Of a DNA stretch of 64,000 nucleotides, positions 16,261-25,167 are shown piece by piece. Under the pieces are notes generated by a model. That model was not told where the DNA came from, searched no databases, and was given only the letters and a program-made list of their open reading frames with translations. Every line of letters begins with the position of its first letter. The stretch's first letter is position 1. Location of the stretch: contig OZ240208.1 of NCBI GenBank assembly GCA_965197455.1, forward strand, positions 558,001 to 622,000, given 5' to 3'. The DNA comes from JAGWBD01 sp965197455 (GTDB taxonomy: Bacteria > Chloroflexota > Anaerolineae > Aggregatilineales > Phototrophicaceae). A program made the translations under genes and the position numbers.

Positions 16261-17448
16261 TCAGCCCCGTCTGGCCAGGTTTTGCAACTCCTGCACCACC
16301 ATCTCCAGATTATCAAGATTGCGCAAGGGCAGGAAGTCATCGGTGAAGGGGAGCATGGCCTGGGCGCCGCGCGTCAGCGGCTCATATTGCGGCAGGTCGA
16401 GCAGGGGATTGAGCCAGATCAGGCGGTGACAGCTGCGCTGCAGGCGTTCCATCTCCTGACGCAGGGTGACGGGATCGCCGCGATCCCAGCCGTCGGTGAT
16501 GATGAGCACCATGGCGCCGCGGCCCAGCAGACGACGCGACCAGCGATAGTTGAAATCGCGCAGGGCCTCGCCGGTGCGGGTGCCGCCACCCCAGTCGCTG
16601 ACGCTGGAGCCCACATCCTGCAGCGCCTGATCGACGGACTTGTGCCGAATCTGCTGCGTGATGCGTGTCAGGCGCACGCTGAAAACGAAGGATTCGACCT
16701 GGTTCATGCCGGCAGCAAAGGTGTGCATGAAGTGCAGGAAGATGCGCGTATAGCGTTCCATGCTGCCGCTGATGTCACAGATGAGCACCAGCGGGCGCGG
16801 TTTAAGGCCCTGGGTGCGCGTGGGCAGGGTGAAGAGCTCGCCGGCATGGCGCAGGTTGTGGCGCAGCGCGCGGCGCAGGTCAATGCGCCTGCCGCGACCA
16901 GGCCGCAGACGCCGTGTGCGCCGGAAATCAAGCGAGCGCGGCAGGCGTTCCATCACCCGTTTCGCCAGCGACAGTTCGTCGGGGCTCATCTCCGAGAAGT
17001 CCTTGTAGCGCAGTTGTTCGCGCGCGCTCCATGTAGGCACAATGGCCGTCAGCTTCAGGTCTGGCGCACTGTTGTTTGAGTTTTGCGGATCGACCGGACT
17101 GGCGCCCGGCGGCAACAGAAACTTCATTCGTTTGGGATCGTCTTCGACGAGCGGCGGCATATCCATCTGCGCCCAGTTGTCGAAGGGGCGGCGCCAGAAG
17201 AGGTCAAAGGCCCGGTCAAACAGCTCCAGGTCGCGTTGGCGCGACACGATGAGCGCGCGCATGGCATGGTAAACATCCAGGCGCTGGCCCAGATCAATGT
17301 GACCCAGGGCGTGGGCCACCTCAATCATGCGATTGGGCGTGGCGGCCATGCCCAGCGCGCGACACATACGACCGAAGAGCAAGAGATTGTGCAGCAACTG
17401 GCCGCCCTGATGCAGGCTTCCGTCCGGCAGCAGGGGCGCAGTGTTCAT
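16261..17448 (-). CDS. CoxE-like VWA-domain protein
   Basis: This 395-residue protein matches the CoxE family (VWA_CoxE). The C-terminal half contains a von Willebrand A domain with an intact MIDAS motif, LVLICDISGSMERYTR, a second metal-loop region TRTGEALRDF and IITDGWDRGDP. In Oligotropha, CoxE works with the AAA ATPase CoxD to mature the Cu-Mo site. Related pairs occur with many molybdenum hydroxylases and with MoxR systems. It overlaps the MoxR/CoxD-like gene by 4 nt, which supports a two-protein machine. Basic, arginine-rich stretches (RTRRLRPGRGRRIDLRRALR) precede the VWA domain. Confidence 0.85.
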   Translation of the reverse strand: MNTAPLLPDGSLHQGGQLLHNLLLFGRMCRALGMAATPNRMIEVAHALGHIDLGQRLDVYHAMRALIVSRQRDLELFDRAFDLFWRRPFDNWAQMDMPPLVEDDPKRMKFLLPPGASPVDPQNSNNSAPDLKLTAIVPTWSAREQLRYKDFSEMSPDELSLAKRVMERLPRSLDFRRTRRLRPGRGRRIDLRRALRHNLRHAGELFTLPTRTQGLKPRPLVLICDISGSMERYTRIFLHFMHTFAAGMNQVESFVFSVRLTRITQQIRHKSVDQALQDVGSSVSDWGGGTRTGEALRDFNYRWSRRLLGRGAMVLIITDGWDRGDPVTLRQEMERLQRSCHRLIWLNPLLDLPQYEPLTRGAQAMLPFTDDFLPLRNLDNLEMVVQELQNLARRG

Positions 17449-18362
17449 GGCACCAGGGCAGGGTTGGTCTGTGCCTGCACGATGGCGCGCTCATGCAGCG
17501 CCTGCAGGCTGTCGGCGCCCAGCAGGTCGATGTCATCCTGGTACTTGAGTATCACGCCAAGGGTTTCAGCGATCGTCTGCAGCGACAGGGCGCGCTGGTC
17601 AAGCGCAACTAGCGCCGCCGTCCAGTCCAGGGTTTCGGCCACGCCGGGCGACTTGAAGAGCTCCAGCTCGCGCATCTCCTGGATGAAGGCCGTCACCTGA
17701 CGAGCCAGCAGCGGTTCAACATCCGGCGCCTTGGTGCGCACAATGCGCAGCTCCTTTTCAAAGGAGGGATAGTCGATCCAGTAGTAGAGACAGCGGCGCT
17801 TGAGCGCGTCATGCACCTCGCGCGTGCGGTTGGAAGTAACCACGACGACCGGTGGCTGTTGCGCGCGAATGGTGCCCAGCTCGGGTATCGTCACCTGGAA
17901 TTCGGAGAGCAATTCGAGCAGGAAGGCCTCGAACTCCTCGTCGGCGCGGTCAATTTCGTCGATCAGCAGCACCGGCGCCTGGCCATTGGCGCCGCCCTCG
18001 ACGGCCTGCAACAGGGGCCGCGACTGCAGGAAACGGCGTGAGAAGATACCCGCCTGCATTTCTTCGCGGCTGGCGCCACTGGCCTCCAGCAGGCGCAGAT
18101 GCAGCATCTGCGCGGCATAGTTCCATTCGTAAAGCGCGTTGCTGGCGTCCAGCCCTTCGTAGCACTGCAGACGGATCAACTCGCTGTTGAGCGCGGCGGA
18201 GAGCACGCGCGCGATTTCGGTCTTGCCGACGCCGGCCTCGCCTTCCAGAAAGAGGGGCCGTCCCAGGCGCAGCGCCAGAAAAATGGCGGTCGCCAGGCCG
18301 CGTTCGGCGATGTAGTCCTGCTGCTGCAGGGTTTGCTGTACCGCATTGACGGAATCGAACAT
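17445..18362 (-). CDS. CoxD-like MoxR-family AAA+ ATPase
   Basis: This 305-residue MoxR-type ATPase has Walker A GEAGVGKTEIA (about residue 41), Walker B LLIDEIDRAD, sensor 1 VVTSNRTREV and an arginine finger region near ALKRRCLYYW. In known systems MoxR ATPases act with VWA proteins as chaperones that remodel metalloenzymes, and CoxD does this for molybdenum-containing CO dehydrogenase. The start codon lies 95 nt downstream of the FAD-subunit gene, and a strong hairpin sits in that gap, so expression may be lower than that of the structural subunits. Confidence 0.87.
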   Translation of the reverse strand: MFDSVNAVQQTLQQQDYIAERGLATAIFLALRLGRPLFLEGEAGVGKTEIARVLSAALNSELIRLQCYEGLDASNALYEWNYAAQMLHLRLLEASGASREEMQAGIFSRRFLQSRPLLQAVEGGANGQAPVLLIDEIDRADEEFEAFLLELLSEFQVTIPELGTIRAQQPPVVVVTSNRTREVHDALKRRCLYYWIDYPSFEKELRIVRTKAPDVEPLLARQVTAFIQEMRELELFKSPGVAETLDWTAALVALDQRALSLQTIAETLGVILKYQDDIDLLGADSLQALHERAIVQAQTNPALVP

Positions 18363-18386
18363 GCAGTCTCCCCGACATGAACCAGG

Positions 18387-18408
18387 AGGGCGAGGTGACC
18401 CTCGCCCT
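18387..18408 (-). other. Perfect 9-bp hairpin between CoxM-like and CoxD-like genes
   Basis: AGGGCGAGG (18387-18395) and CCTCGCCCT (18400-18408) pair perfectly around a 4-nt TGAC loop. There is no U-run. It lies between the enzyme subunit genes and the maturation genes, a good place for differential mRNA stability. Confidence 0.55.
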
Positions 18409-18457
18409 GAATTGCCTGGTATGGTAACCCGAAGTGCTGGTTACGGGAATGCTGCGT

Positions 18458-19309
18458 TTAGCCGCCGGCAGCCATCACCGCTCGTTTGAGGTAGACCCCC
18501 GCCATTTCCTGGCGGTAGTCTTCCGGGAAGCTCATGTCGCCAATCAGCTCGTCGGCGATGTCCGCCTTGAGCGCCGCCGCCGCCGCATCCAGCGTGGCAG
18601 CGTTCAGCATGTTGCCTGACAGCGCGTCTTCCGCGCCAGGCGAGCGCATGGGGCGGACGGTTGCGCCACCCACGGCGACATGCGCGCCGGTGCAGCTGCC
18701 GCCGACCTGATGCAGGACGACGCAGATCCCGACCACCGCGTAACGCGAGGCGGGATGCGACATCTTGACGTAGGCACAGCCATCATGGGCGTGTGCCGGG
18801 ATGTCGATGCTGGTGATGATCTCGCCCGGCTCAAGATCGACCGTGAAGAGATCGACGAAGAAGTCGCTGGCTGCAACGCTGCGAGCGCCGGAGGCGCCCA
18901 TGATGTTGATCATGGCGTTGAAGGCGACGAGCACGGTTGGCGGGTCGGAAGCCGGGTCGGCGTGGGCCACATTGCCGCCCAGCGTGCCCCAGTTACGTAC
19001 CTGCTGATCACCCACCATGCCGGTGGCCGACGCCAGCGCCTTGCAAGCCGACTGCACCTCGGCCGAGTCCGCGATTTGCGCATGGGTGCACAACGCGCCG
19101 ATGGAAAGCGACCCGTTGTTGCTGATGTCGCCCAGCCCTGCGATGCGGCTGATGTCAATCAGCAGCGGCGCCTCGTTCAGGCGCAGCTTCATGGCGGGCA
19201 GCAGACTGTGGCCGCCAGCCAACAGTTTCGCGTCCTCGTTGTCCGCCAGCAGTTGCAGCGCTTCCGCCACCGATGAGGGGCGGGCATATTCAAATTCGCC
19301 TGGCCACAT
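18458..19309 (-). CDS. CoxM-like FAD-binding subunit of molybdenum hydroxylase
   Basis: This 283-residue medium subunit has both FAD-pyrophosphate loops: LLAGGHSLLPAMKLRL near residue 34 and NWGTLGGNVAHADPASD near residue 108. A CO_deh_flav_C domain covers the last 100 residues. It takes electrons from the small FeS subunit and passes them on, probably to the respiratory chain. Its ATG overlaps the stop of the large-subunit gene (TAATG), indicating coupled translation and fixed stoichiometry. It is shorter and clearly different in sequence from the FAD subunit at 5920-6843. Confidence 0.9.
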   Translation of the reverse strand: MWPGEFEYARPSSVAEALQLLADNEDAKLLAGGHSLLPAMKLRLNEAPLLIDISRIAGLGDISNNGSLSIGALCTHAQIADSAEVQSACKALASATGMVGDQQVRNWGTLGGNVAHADPASDPPTVLVAFNAMINIMGASGARSVAASDFFVDLFTVDLEPGEIITSIDIPAHAHDGCAYVKMSHPASRYAVVGICVVLHQVGGSCTGAHVAVGGATVRPMRSPGAEDALSGNMLNAATLDAAAAALKADIADELIGDMSFPEDYRQEMAGVYLKRAVMAAGG

Positions 19310-21687
19310 TAGCTATCTCCTCCGTTGCTGTGCATCCTGATGGTTTGCCAGACGCGGTTCGGCGTCAGCGGCATGTCGATATGGCGCACGTTCAAGTGCG
19401 CGAGAGCATCCACCACGGCGTTGACGACGGCCGGGGTGGAGGCGATGGTGCCGGTTTCGCCGGCGCCCTTGACGCCCAGCGGATTGTTGGGCGAGGGAGT
19501 CTCGGTGCGATCGAGCTCAAAGGAGGGCAACAGGTCTGCGCGCGGGATGGCGTAGTCCATCAATGAACCGCTGACCAGCTGACCATTTTCGTCGTATTGC
19601 GCGCTTTCCCACAGCGCCTGGGCCACGCCCTGGGCGATGCCGCCGTGGACCTGACCATCAACGATCATGGGGTTGATCACCTTGCCGACATCATCGACCG
19701 CGATGTAGCGTTTGACTTCTACATTGCCAGTCTCGGGGTCCACCTCGACGATGCAGATGTGGGTGCCGAAGGGGTAGGTGCAGTCCGGCGGATCGTAGTA
19801 GGAAGTCTCGTCGAGGAAGGGTTCCATCCCTTCCGGCAGGTCCCAGCCGCCGGCAGCGGCGGTGGCAATGCCCATGAACTCACCAACCGGAAGCTTGTTT
19901 TCCTCCGGCGAGCCCTTGACGAAGACCTTGCCGTCTTCATAGACCACGTCCTCGACGGCGGCCTCCAACTGATGCGCCGCGATAGCGCGCGCCTTGTCCT
20001 TGATGCGCTGCACGCTGCGCCAGACTGCGACTGCGCCGACGGCGGTGCTGCGGCTGCCGTAGGTGCCGTAACCGAAGGGCGTGCCGAGGGTGTCGCTGTG
20101 CTGAACGTGAACCTGTTCCATTGAAACGCCCAGTTCATCCGCCACCAGCTGGGCAACGCTGGTTTCGTGGCCCTGGCCGTGCGACTGCGAGCCGGTGGTG
20201 ACGACGACATCGCCGGTGATGTGCATGCGGACGTTGGCGCTCTCCCACAGCGCCGCGCCCCAGCCCTCGTTGAACATCCAGGCCGATGGCGCAATGCCGC
20301 AAATCTCGATGTAGGTCGAGAAGCCGATGCCGAGATAGCGTCCCCCGGCGCGGGCGGCGGCCTGCTCGGCGCGGAAATCCTCGTAGCCGACCATGTTCAG
20401 CGCCATGTCCAGCGCCTTGTCGTAGTCGCCACTGTCATACTTCAGTCCGTTGAGAATGCCGACCGGGTCGTAGGGGAAGGCGTCCGCTGGCACAAAGTTC
20501 TTGCGGCGTATCTCCACCGGGTCCATGCCCAGTTCGCTGGCGACCAGGTCCACGGCGCGTTCGACGGCGTAGGTGGCTTCCGGCCGGCCGGCGCCGCGAT
20601 AGGCATCGACCATGCCGGTGTTGGTGTAGACGCCGGTGACATGGCAGTAGATATTCGGGAATTTGTAGGCGCCGGAGAGCATACGCCCGTAAAGCGTGGT
20701 GGGGATGCCGGGCGCGACAGTAGAAAGCATACCGCCGAGGTTGGCATAGGTCTTGACCTTGAGCGCAGTGATGGTGCCGTCCTTGTTGGCGCCGACCTCG
20801 ATATCGGTCACGTGGTCGCGGCCATGCGTGGTCGCGATGTAGTTTTCGGAGCGCGTCTCCACCCAGCGCACGGGGCGATCGACCATCTTCGACAGGGCGG
20901 TTACGAGCACATACTCGGGATACATAAAGATCTTGGCGCCGAAGCCGCCACCGATCTGCGGCGAAATGACGCGCACCTTGTTCTCGGGAATGCCGAAGAT
21001 GAAGGCGGTGAAGAGCAGGCGGTGCACATGCGGCGCCTGCGAGGTCAGCCAGACCGTGTATTCGCCAGTGGCCGGCTGATGCTGGGCGATGCAGCCGCGA
21101 GTCTCCATCGGCGTGGGGATCAGGCGCTGGTTGCGCAGCCGTTGCTTCACAACGACATCGGCCGACGCAAGCGCCTGGTCCGTGCCGTCCTGGCTGCCGC
21201 AGTCCCACTCCATACAGATGTTGTTGGGCGCGTTCTCGTGCAGTTGCGGCGCGCCCTCAAAAGTGGCTTCTTCGGCGTCGATGACCGTGGGCAGCACTTC
21301 CCATTCCACGTCGATCATGTCGACCGCATCCTGGGCAGTGGCCCGGTCCTCGGCAACGACGACCGCGACACCGGCGCCGATGTGGGTCACCTTGCCAACT
21401 TCCAGCGCGCGCGGCGTATTCAGATTGTTTTCCACGCCACCGGCCGGCCAGGGGCAGGGCAGGGGGTTGACATCCATGAAGTCGTCACCCGTAAAAACCC
21501 CGACGACGCCTGGCACGGCGGCTGCGCGTTCGGTGTTGATGCTGATGATATTGGCATGGGCGTGCGGGCTGCGCAGGACGGCAGCATGGGCCATGCCTGG
21601 AAGCGTGATGTCCTCGAGATAGCGGGCCTCACCGGTGATTAGTCGTGGATCTTCCGTGCGTTTTACGGACTTGCCCACCAAAGCCAT
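19309..21687 (-). CDS. CoxL-like molybdopterin large subunit, form II signature
   Basis: This 792-residue catalytic subunit starts with the expected KSVKRTEDPRLITG motif. It has IGGGFGAKIFMYPEY and the catalytic Glu in GVKGAGETGTIAST. The active-site loop reads AYRGAGR (in GMVDAYRGAGRPEATY), the signature of form II CoxL, not the AYxCSFR of true form I CO dehydrogenase. It probably hydroxylates another aldehyde, N-heterocycle or organic substrate; CO oxidation is unlikely on this evidence. GGAGGT lies just before the ATG, overlapping the stop region of the small-subunit gene, which ends at 21688. With the small and medium subunits it forms a complete heterotrimer. Confidence 0.9.
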   Translation of the reverse strand: MALVGKSVKRTEDPRLITGEARYLEDITLPGMAHAAVLRSPHAHANIISINTERAAAVPGVVGVFTGDDFMDVNPLPCPWPAGGVENNLNTPRALEVGKVTHIGAGVAVVVAEDRATAQDAVDMIDVEWEVLPTVIDAEEATFEGAPQLHENAPNNICMEWDCGSQDGTDQALASADVVVKQRLRNQRLIPTPMETRGCIAQHQPATGEYTVWLTSQAPHVHRLLFTAFIFGIPENKVRVISPQIGGGFGAKIFMYPEYVLVTALSKMVDRPVRWVETRSENYIATTHGRDHVTDIEVGANKDGTITALKVKTYANLGGMLSTVAPGIPTTLYGRMLSGAYKFPNIYCHVTGVYTNTGMVDAYRGAGRPEATYAVERAVDLVASELGMDPVEIRRKNFVPADAFPYDPVGILNGLKYDSGDYDKALDMALNMVGYEDFRAEQAAARAGGRYLGIGFSTYIEICGIAPSAWMFNEGWGAALWESANVRMHITGDVVVTTGSQSHGQGHETSVAQLVADELGVSMEQVHVQHSDTLGTPFGYGTYGSRSTAVGAVAVWRSVQRIKDKARAIAAHQLEAAVEDVVYEDGKVFVKGSPEENKLPVGEFMGIATAAAGGWDLPEGMEPFLDETSYYDPPDCTYPFGTHICIVEVDPETGNVEVKRYIAVDDVGKVINPMIVDGQVHGGIAQGVAQALWESAQYDENGQLVSGSLMDYAIPRADLLPSFELDRTETPSPNNPLGVKGAGETGTIASTPAVVNAVVDALAHLNVRHIDMPLTPNRVWQTIRMHSNGGDS

Positions 21688-22152
<465 letters not shown>

Positions 22153-22233
22153 GGCTCCTCCGAACAACAGTAGTTAACAACCAGGAAAGAGACGTTCGCG
22201 TCACAGGCAGGGCTCCTCTCGCGCAAGGCAAGG

Positions 22234-22689
22234 TCACGCTACAGTCTGGATCTGTCGGGCGAGTCCGCTGAAAAAGCGCTTGCTCATCATGCCGGCTGCG
22301 GCCTTGATGAGGCGCTGACCGACCCGCGCCAGCTTGCCGGAGATATTGGCCTCGGCGTCCCAGTGCAGCGTGGTGGCGGCGCCTCCGTCGGCGTCCTCCA
22401 GTTTCATGAACACGCTGCCACTGATAATGCTGCCCTGGCCTTCTCCGCTGATCGACAGCCGGTAACTCTCGGGGGCCTCAATCTCGCTCATACGGATGTT
22501 GCCTGCAAAGCGCCCGCTGACCGCAGCCATGCTGACTTTGGCAATTGCCTGCCAAGAGTATTCCTCGCCCTCAATCGGCACGAACTCTTCGACGCCGGGG
22601 ATGGCCGCGGAGATGGCATCCGGGTCCATCAGCGTGGCCCAGACCTGCTGCCGCGGTTCGGTGAAGCGATAGCTGCCGCTCAGGTTCAT
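22234..22689 (-). CDS. CoxG-like SRPBCC-fold protein
   Basis: This 151-residue protein is of the CoxG type, a START/SRPBCC hydrophobic-cavity fold. It opens MNLSGSYRFTEPRQQVWATL and has PGVEEF near residue 34, with a C-terminal amphipathic helix containing a basic SKRFF segment. In CO dehydrogenase systems CoxG is proposed to recruit the enzyme to the membrane or carry quinone. It is the first gene of the minus-strand hydroxylase operon and lies about 28 nt from the predicted start site of a TATACT promoter. Confidence 0.87.
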   Translation of the reverse strand: MNLSGSYRFTEPRQQVWATLMDPDAISAAIPGVEEFVPIEGEEYSWQAIAKVSMAAVSGRFAGNIRMSEIEAPESYRLSISGEGQGSIISGSVFMKLEDADGGAATTLHWDAEANISGKLARVGQRLIKAAAGMMSKRFFSGLARQIQTVA

Positions 22690-22723
22690 GGCCTAGCCTG
22701 TGACTGGTCAACAACTGCGCGGA

Positions 22724-22752
22724 AGTATAAACCGCTTTTTGACCTGCTGCAA
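22724..22752 (-). promoter_or_regulatory. Promoter of the Cox-like operon
   Basis: On the minus strand TATACT (22724-22729) is a good -10 box. TTGCAG (22747-22752) lies 17 nt upstream as a weak -35. Transcription would start near 22717, giving a leader of about 28 nt before coxG. Confidence 0.5.
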
Positions 22753-22788
22753 AGAAAGAATTCACGCCGCTTCAGATTTGATGTTTTG

Positions 22789-22817
22789 ATGACAGCAGGC
22801 CGCGCGCAGGTTATACT
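22789..22817 (+). promoter_or_regulatory. Promoter of the plus-strand MoCo/amidase operon
   Basis: ATGACA (22789-22794, 5 of 6) and TATACT (22812-22817, 5 of 6) are 17 nt apart. Transcription would start near 22824. It stands back to back with the Cox-like operon promoter; the two -35 boxes are only 36 nt apart. Confidence 0.6.
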
Positions 22818-22857
22818 GCTCCTGTTGAGCGACCTCTATGCGATCTGGAGAGCAAAA

Positions 22858-25143
22858 ATGAGCGAGTTTGCTGCCATTGGGCAACCGAAGCGGATCATTG
22901 ACGGCAAGGCCAAGGTCATGGGCCTGGCGAACTATCTGCCGGACCTGGATATGCCGGGCCTGTTGCACGCGCGCTTTGTGCCTTCGAACTACGCGCACGC
23001 CAACATCAACAACATTGATGCCAGCGCCGCGCTGGCCGTGCCGGGCGTTGCCGCCGTGCTGACCCACGAAGACCTGCCGGATCTCGCGCCTTCCTCACGC
23101 AACCGGCTGCTGCTGGCGCGCGGGCGCGTCATTTTTGTCGGGCAACCGGTGGCGCTGGTGCTGGCGGACAACGAGACTGCGGCGGCGGACGGCGCCGACC
23201 TGGTGATGGTTGACTATGAGCCGCTGCCGGCCGCGATGAGTTTTGATGAGGCAGTAGCAGAAAATGCGCCCCTGGTCTGGCCGGAGGGCATTCCCAAGGG
23301 CGCGGACGATGCCGGCGAGCACGGCGCCGGTGCGGGCGGCGGCGATTCTGAAGAAGAAGAGGATGACACGCCCAGCAACCTGGCTGCCGAGAGCACGACG
23401 GCACGCGGTGATCTCGCGGCCGGGTTCGCCGAGGCGGACATCATCGTGGAACACACCTACACCTCACCGATGGTGCACCAGAGTTCGCTAGAGACTCACG
23501 GCACGCTGGCGCAGCCGAACCCCCTGACGGGCGGCATGGATGTGTGGACCAGCACCCAGGACCCCTATGGCGGCCGCAGCACTATCGCCGAAATCCTTGA
23601 CATTCCTGAATCGCTGGTCAAGGTGAAGGGCACCGTCGTTGGCGGCGGCTTCGGCGCCAAGTTCACGGTATACGAGCCGCTGGTCGTGCTCGCGGCCCAG
23701 GCGGTGAAGCGGCCGGTGAAGCTGTCCCTGACGCGCAGCGAGGAGATTTCGGCGACCACGCCGGCGCCGCCCCTGCGCGTGAAGCTGCGTCTGGGCGCGC
23801 GCAAGGATGGCACGCTGACGGCGCTGCAGGCGGACGTCACCATGGACTCAGGCTGCTACCCCATGAACCTGGCCGGCTTCGTCGGCTACCAGGTGGGCAG
23901 CTACTACCCGGTCCCCAACCTCGAAATCAAGGTGCATGAGGCGTTGACCTTCAAGCCCTCCTCAGGCGCCTATCGCGCTCCTGGCGCCCCGACCGCCTTT
24001 TTCGTCATCGACACGGCGATTGACGAAATCGCCGCACAGCTGGGGGTGGATTCAATTGACCTGCGCCTGCAGAACGCCGCGAAAGAAGGCGATATGCAGG
24101 CGGATGGCAGCCCTTGGCCAGCGCAGGGCATTCGCGAAACGCTTGAGGCAGTCCAGTCCCATCCGCTTTGGCAGAACCGCGAGCAGAGCAAGGCGGCCGG
24201 GCGTGGTGTAGGCGTTGCGCTGGGCGGCTGGATGGGCGGTGTTTCGGCGGCCTCGGCGATTTGTGGTGTCAACCTCGACGGCATTGTGCAAATCAACACC
24301 GGCGCGATGGACATCAGCGGCGTGTCAACCAGTTTCAATCTGATCGCTGCCGAGGCCTTTGGCGTCTCGCCGGACAAGGTAATGATTGTTGACGGGGATA
24401 CCGATACCTCGCCCTATTCCGCCGGTTCGGGAGGTAGCAAGACGCTGTACAGCAATGGCCTGGCAGTCCGTGAAGCAGCTGCAGATGCGCGCCGCCAGGT
24501 GCTGGCGATCGCCGCTGAAGATTTCGAGGCGGACCCAGAAGATCTCGAGCTCGTCGACGGCGAAATACGGGTGAAGGGGACGCCGACGCGCTCCATTGCG
24601 CTCGGGGATGTCGTCGCCAAGGGCCTGGGTTTCGGCGCACGCCATGCGCCGATCCTTGGTCACGGTCGAACAGCAGTTACGGACCAGTCGCCGGCCTTCA
24701 GCGCGCAGCTGATCGAGGTCGACGTCGACCAGGAGACCGGCGCGGTGCAGGTGCTGAGGCATGTGATTGCGCAGGATGCCGGGCGCGCCATCAACCCGCT
24801 GGCGGTTGAAGGCCAGATGGTCGGCGGCGCCACCCAGGGGCTGGGCTGGGCGCTCTACGAAGAGATGGCCTACGACGAGGACGGCCAGTTGCTGTCCGGC
24901 TCGTGGATGGACTACACCCTGCCGGACTCCATGCAGACTGCGACTGACGTCGAAACCATCATTGTCGAGGTGCCGTCCGAACACGGCCCCTTTGGCGCGC
25001 GCGGTGTGGGTGAGCCGCCGGTGGTGCCAACGCCGGCAGCGGTCGCCAATGCCATCGCCCATTCCACCGGCCTGCGCCTGACTGACATCCCGATGACGGC
25101 GCCGCGCGTGTTGCAGGCGTTGCGCGCGCAGAACGGCGGCTGA
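22858..25143 (+). CDS. Molybdopterin large subunit without adjacent FeS/FAD partners
   Basis: This 761-residue protein belongs to the xanthine dehydrogenase/CoxL large-subunit family, with VGGGFGAKFTVYEPLV and the catalytic Glu in GARGVGEPPVVPT. The active-site loop reads GAYRAPGAPTAFF, unlike the GAFRGFG and AYRGAGR loops of the other two large subunits here. An acidic, Gly-rich insert (residues about 152-175, including DSEEEEDD) separates the first two domains. GGAG lies 8 nt before the ATG, and a promoter is seen just upstream. No 2Fe-2S or FAD subunit follows in this operon, so it may borrow CoxS/CoxM-like subunits from the divergent operon. The substrate is unknown. Confidence 0.87.
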   Translation: MSEFAAIGQPKRIIDGKAKVMGLANYLPDLDMPGLLHARFVPSNYAHANINNIDASAALAVPGVAAVLTHEDLPDLAPSSRNRLLLARGRVIFVGQPVALVLADNETAAADGADLVMVDYEPLPAAMSFDEAVAENAPLVWPEGIPKGADDAGEHGAGAGGGDSEEEEDDTPSNLAAESTTARGDLAAGFAEADIIVEHTYTSPMVHQSSLETHGTLAQPNPLTGGMDVWTSTQDPYGGRSTIAEILDIPESLVKVKGTVVGGGFGAKFTVYEPLVVLAAQAVKRPVKLSLTRSEEISATTPAPPLRVKLRLGARKDGTLTALQADVTMDSGCYPMNLAGFVGYQVGSYYPVPNLEIKVHEALTFKPSSGAYRAPGAPTAFFVIDTAIDEIAAQLGVDSIDLRLQNAAKEGDMQADGSPWPAQGIRETLEAVQSHPLWQNREQSKAAGRGVGVALGGWMGGVSAASAICGVNLDGIVQINTGAMDISGVSTSFNLIAAEAFGVSPDKVMIVDGDTDTSPYSAGSGGSKTLYSNGLAVREAAADARRQVLAIAAEDFEADPEDLELVDGEIRVKGTPTRSIALGDVVAKGLGFGARHAPILGHGRTAVTDQSPAFSAQLIEVDVDQETGAVQVLRHVIAQDAGRAINPLAVEGQMVGGATQGLGWALYEEMAYDEDGQLLSGSWMDYTLPDSMQTATDVETIIVEVPSEHGPFGARGVGEPPVVPTPAAVANAIAHSTGLRLTDIPMTAPRVLQALRAQNGG

Positions 25144-25167
25144 ACGCGGCGTCGGCAGACAGGTGAC

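Noticed and set aside
19309..21687. True (form I) CO dehydrogenase large subunit
   Set aside because: The active-site loop is AYRGAGR, the form II type, and the AYxCSFR signature is absent.
22363..22857. Extended N-terminus of the orphan MoCo subunit
   Set aside because: The upstream part is antisense to the CoxG-like gene; the ATG at 22858 has GGAG and lies behind a good promoter.
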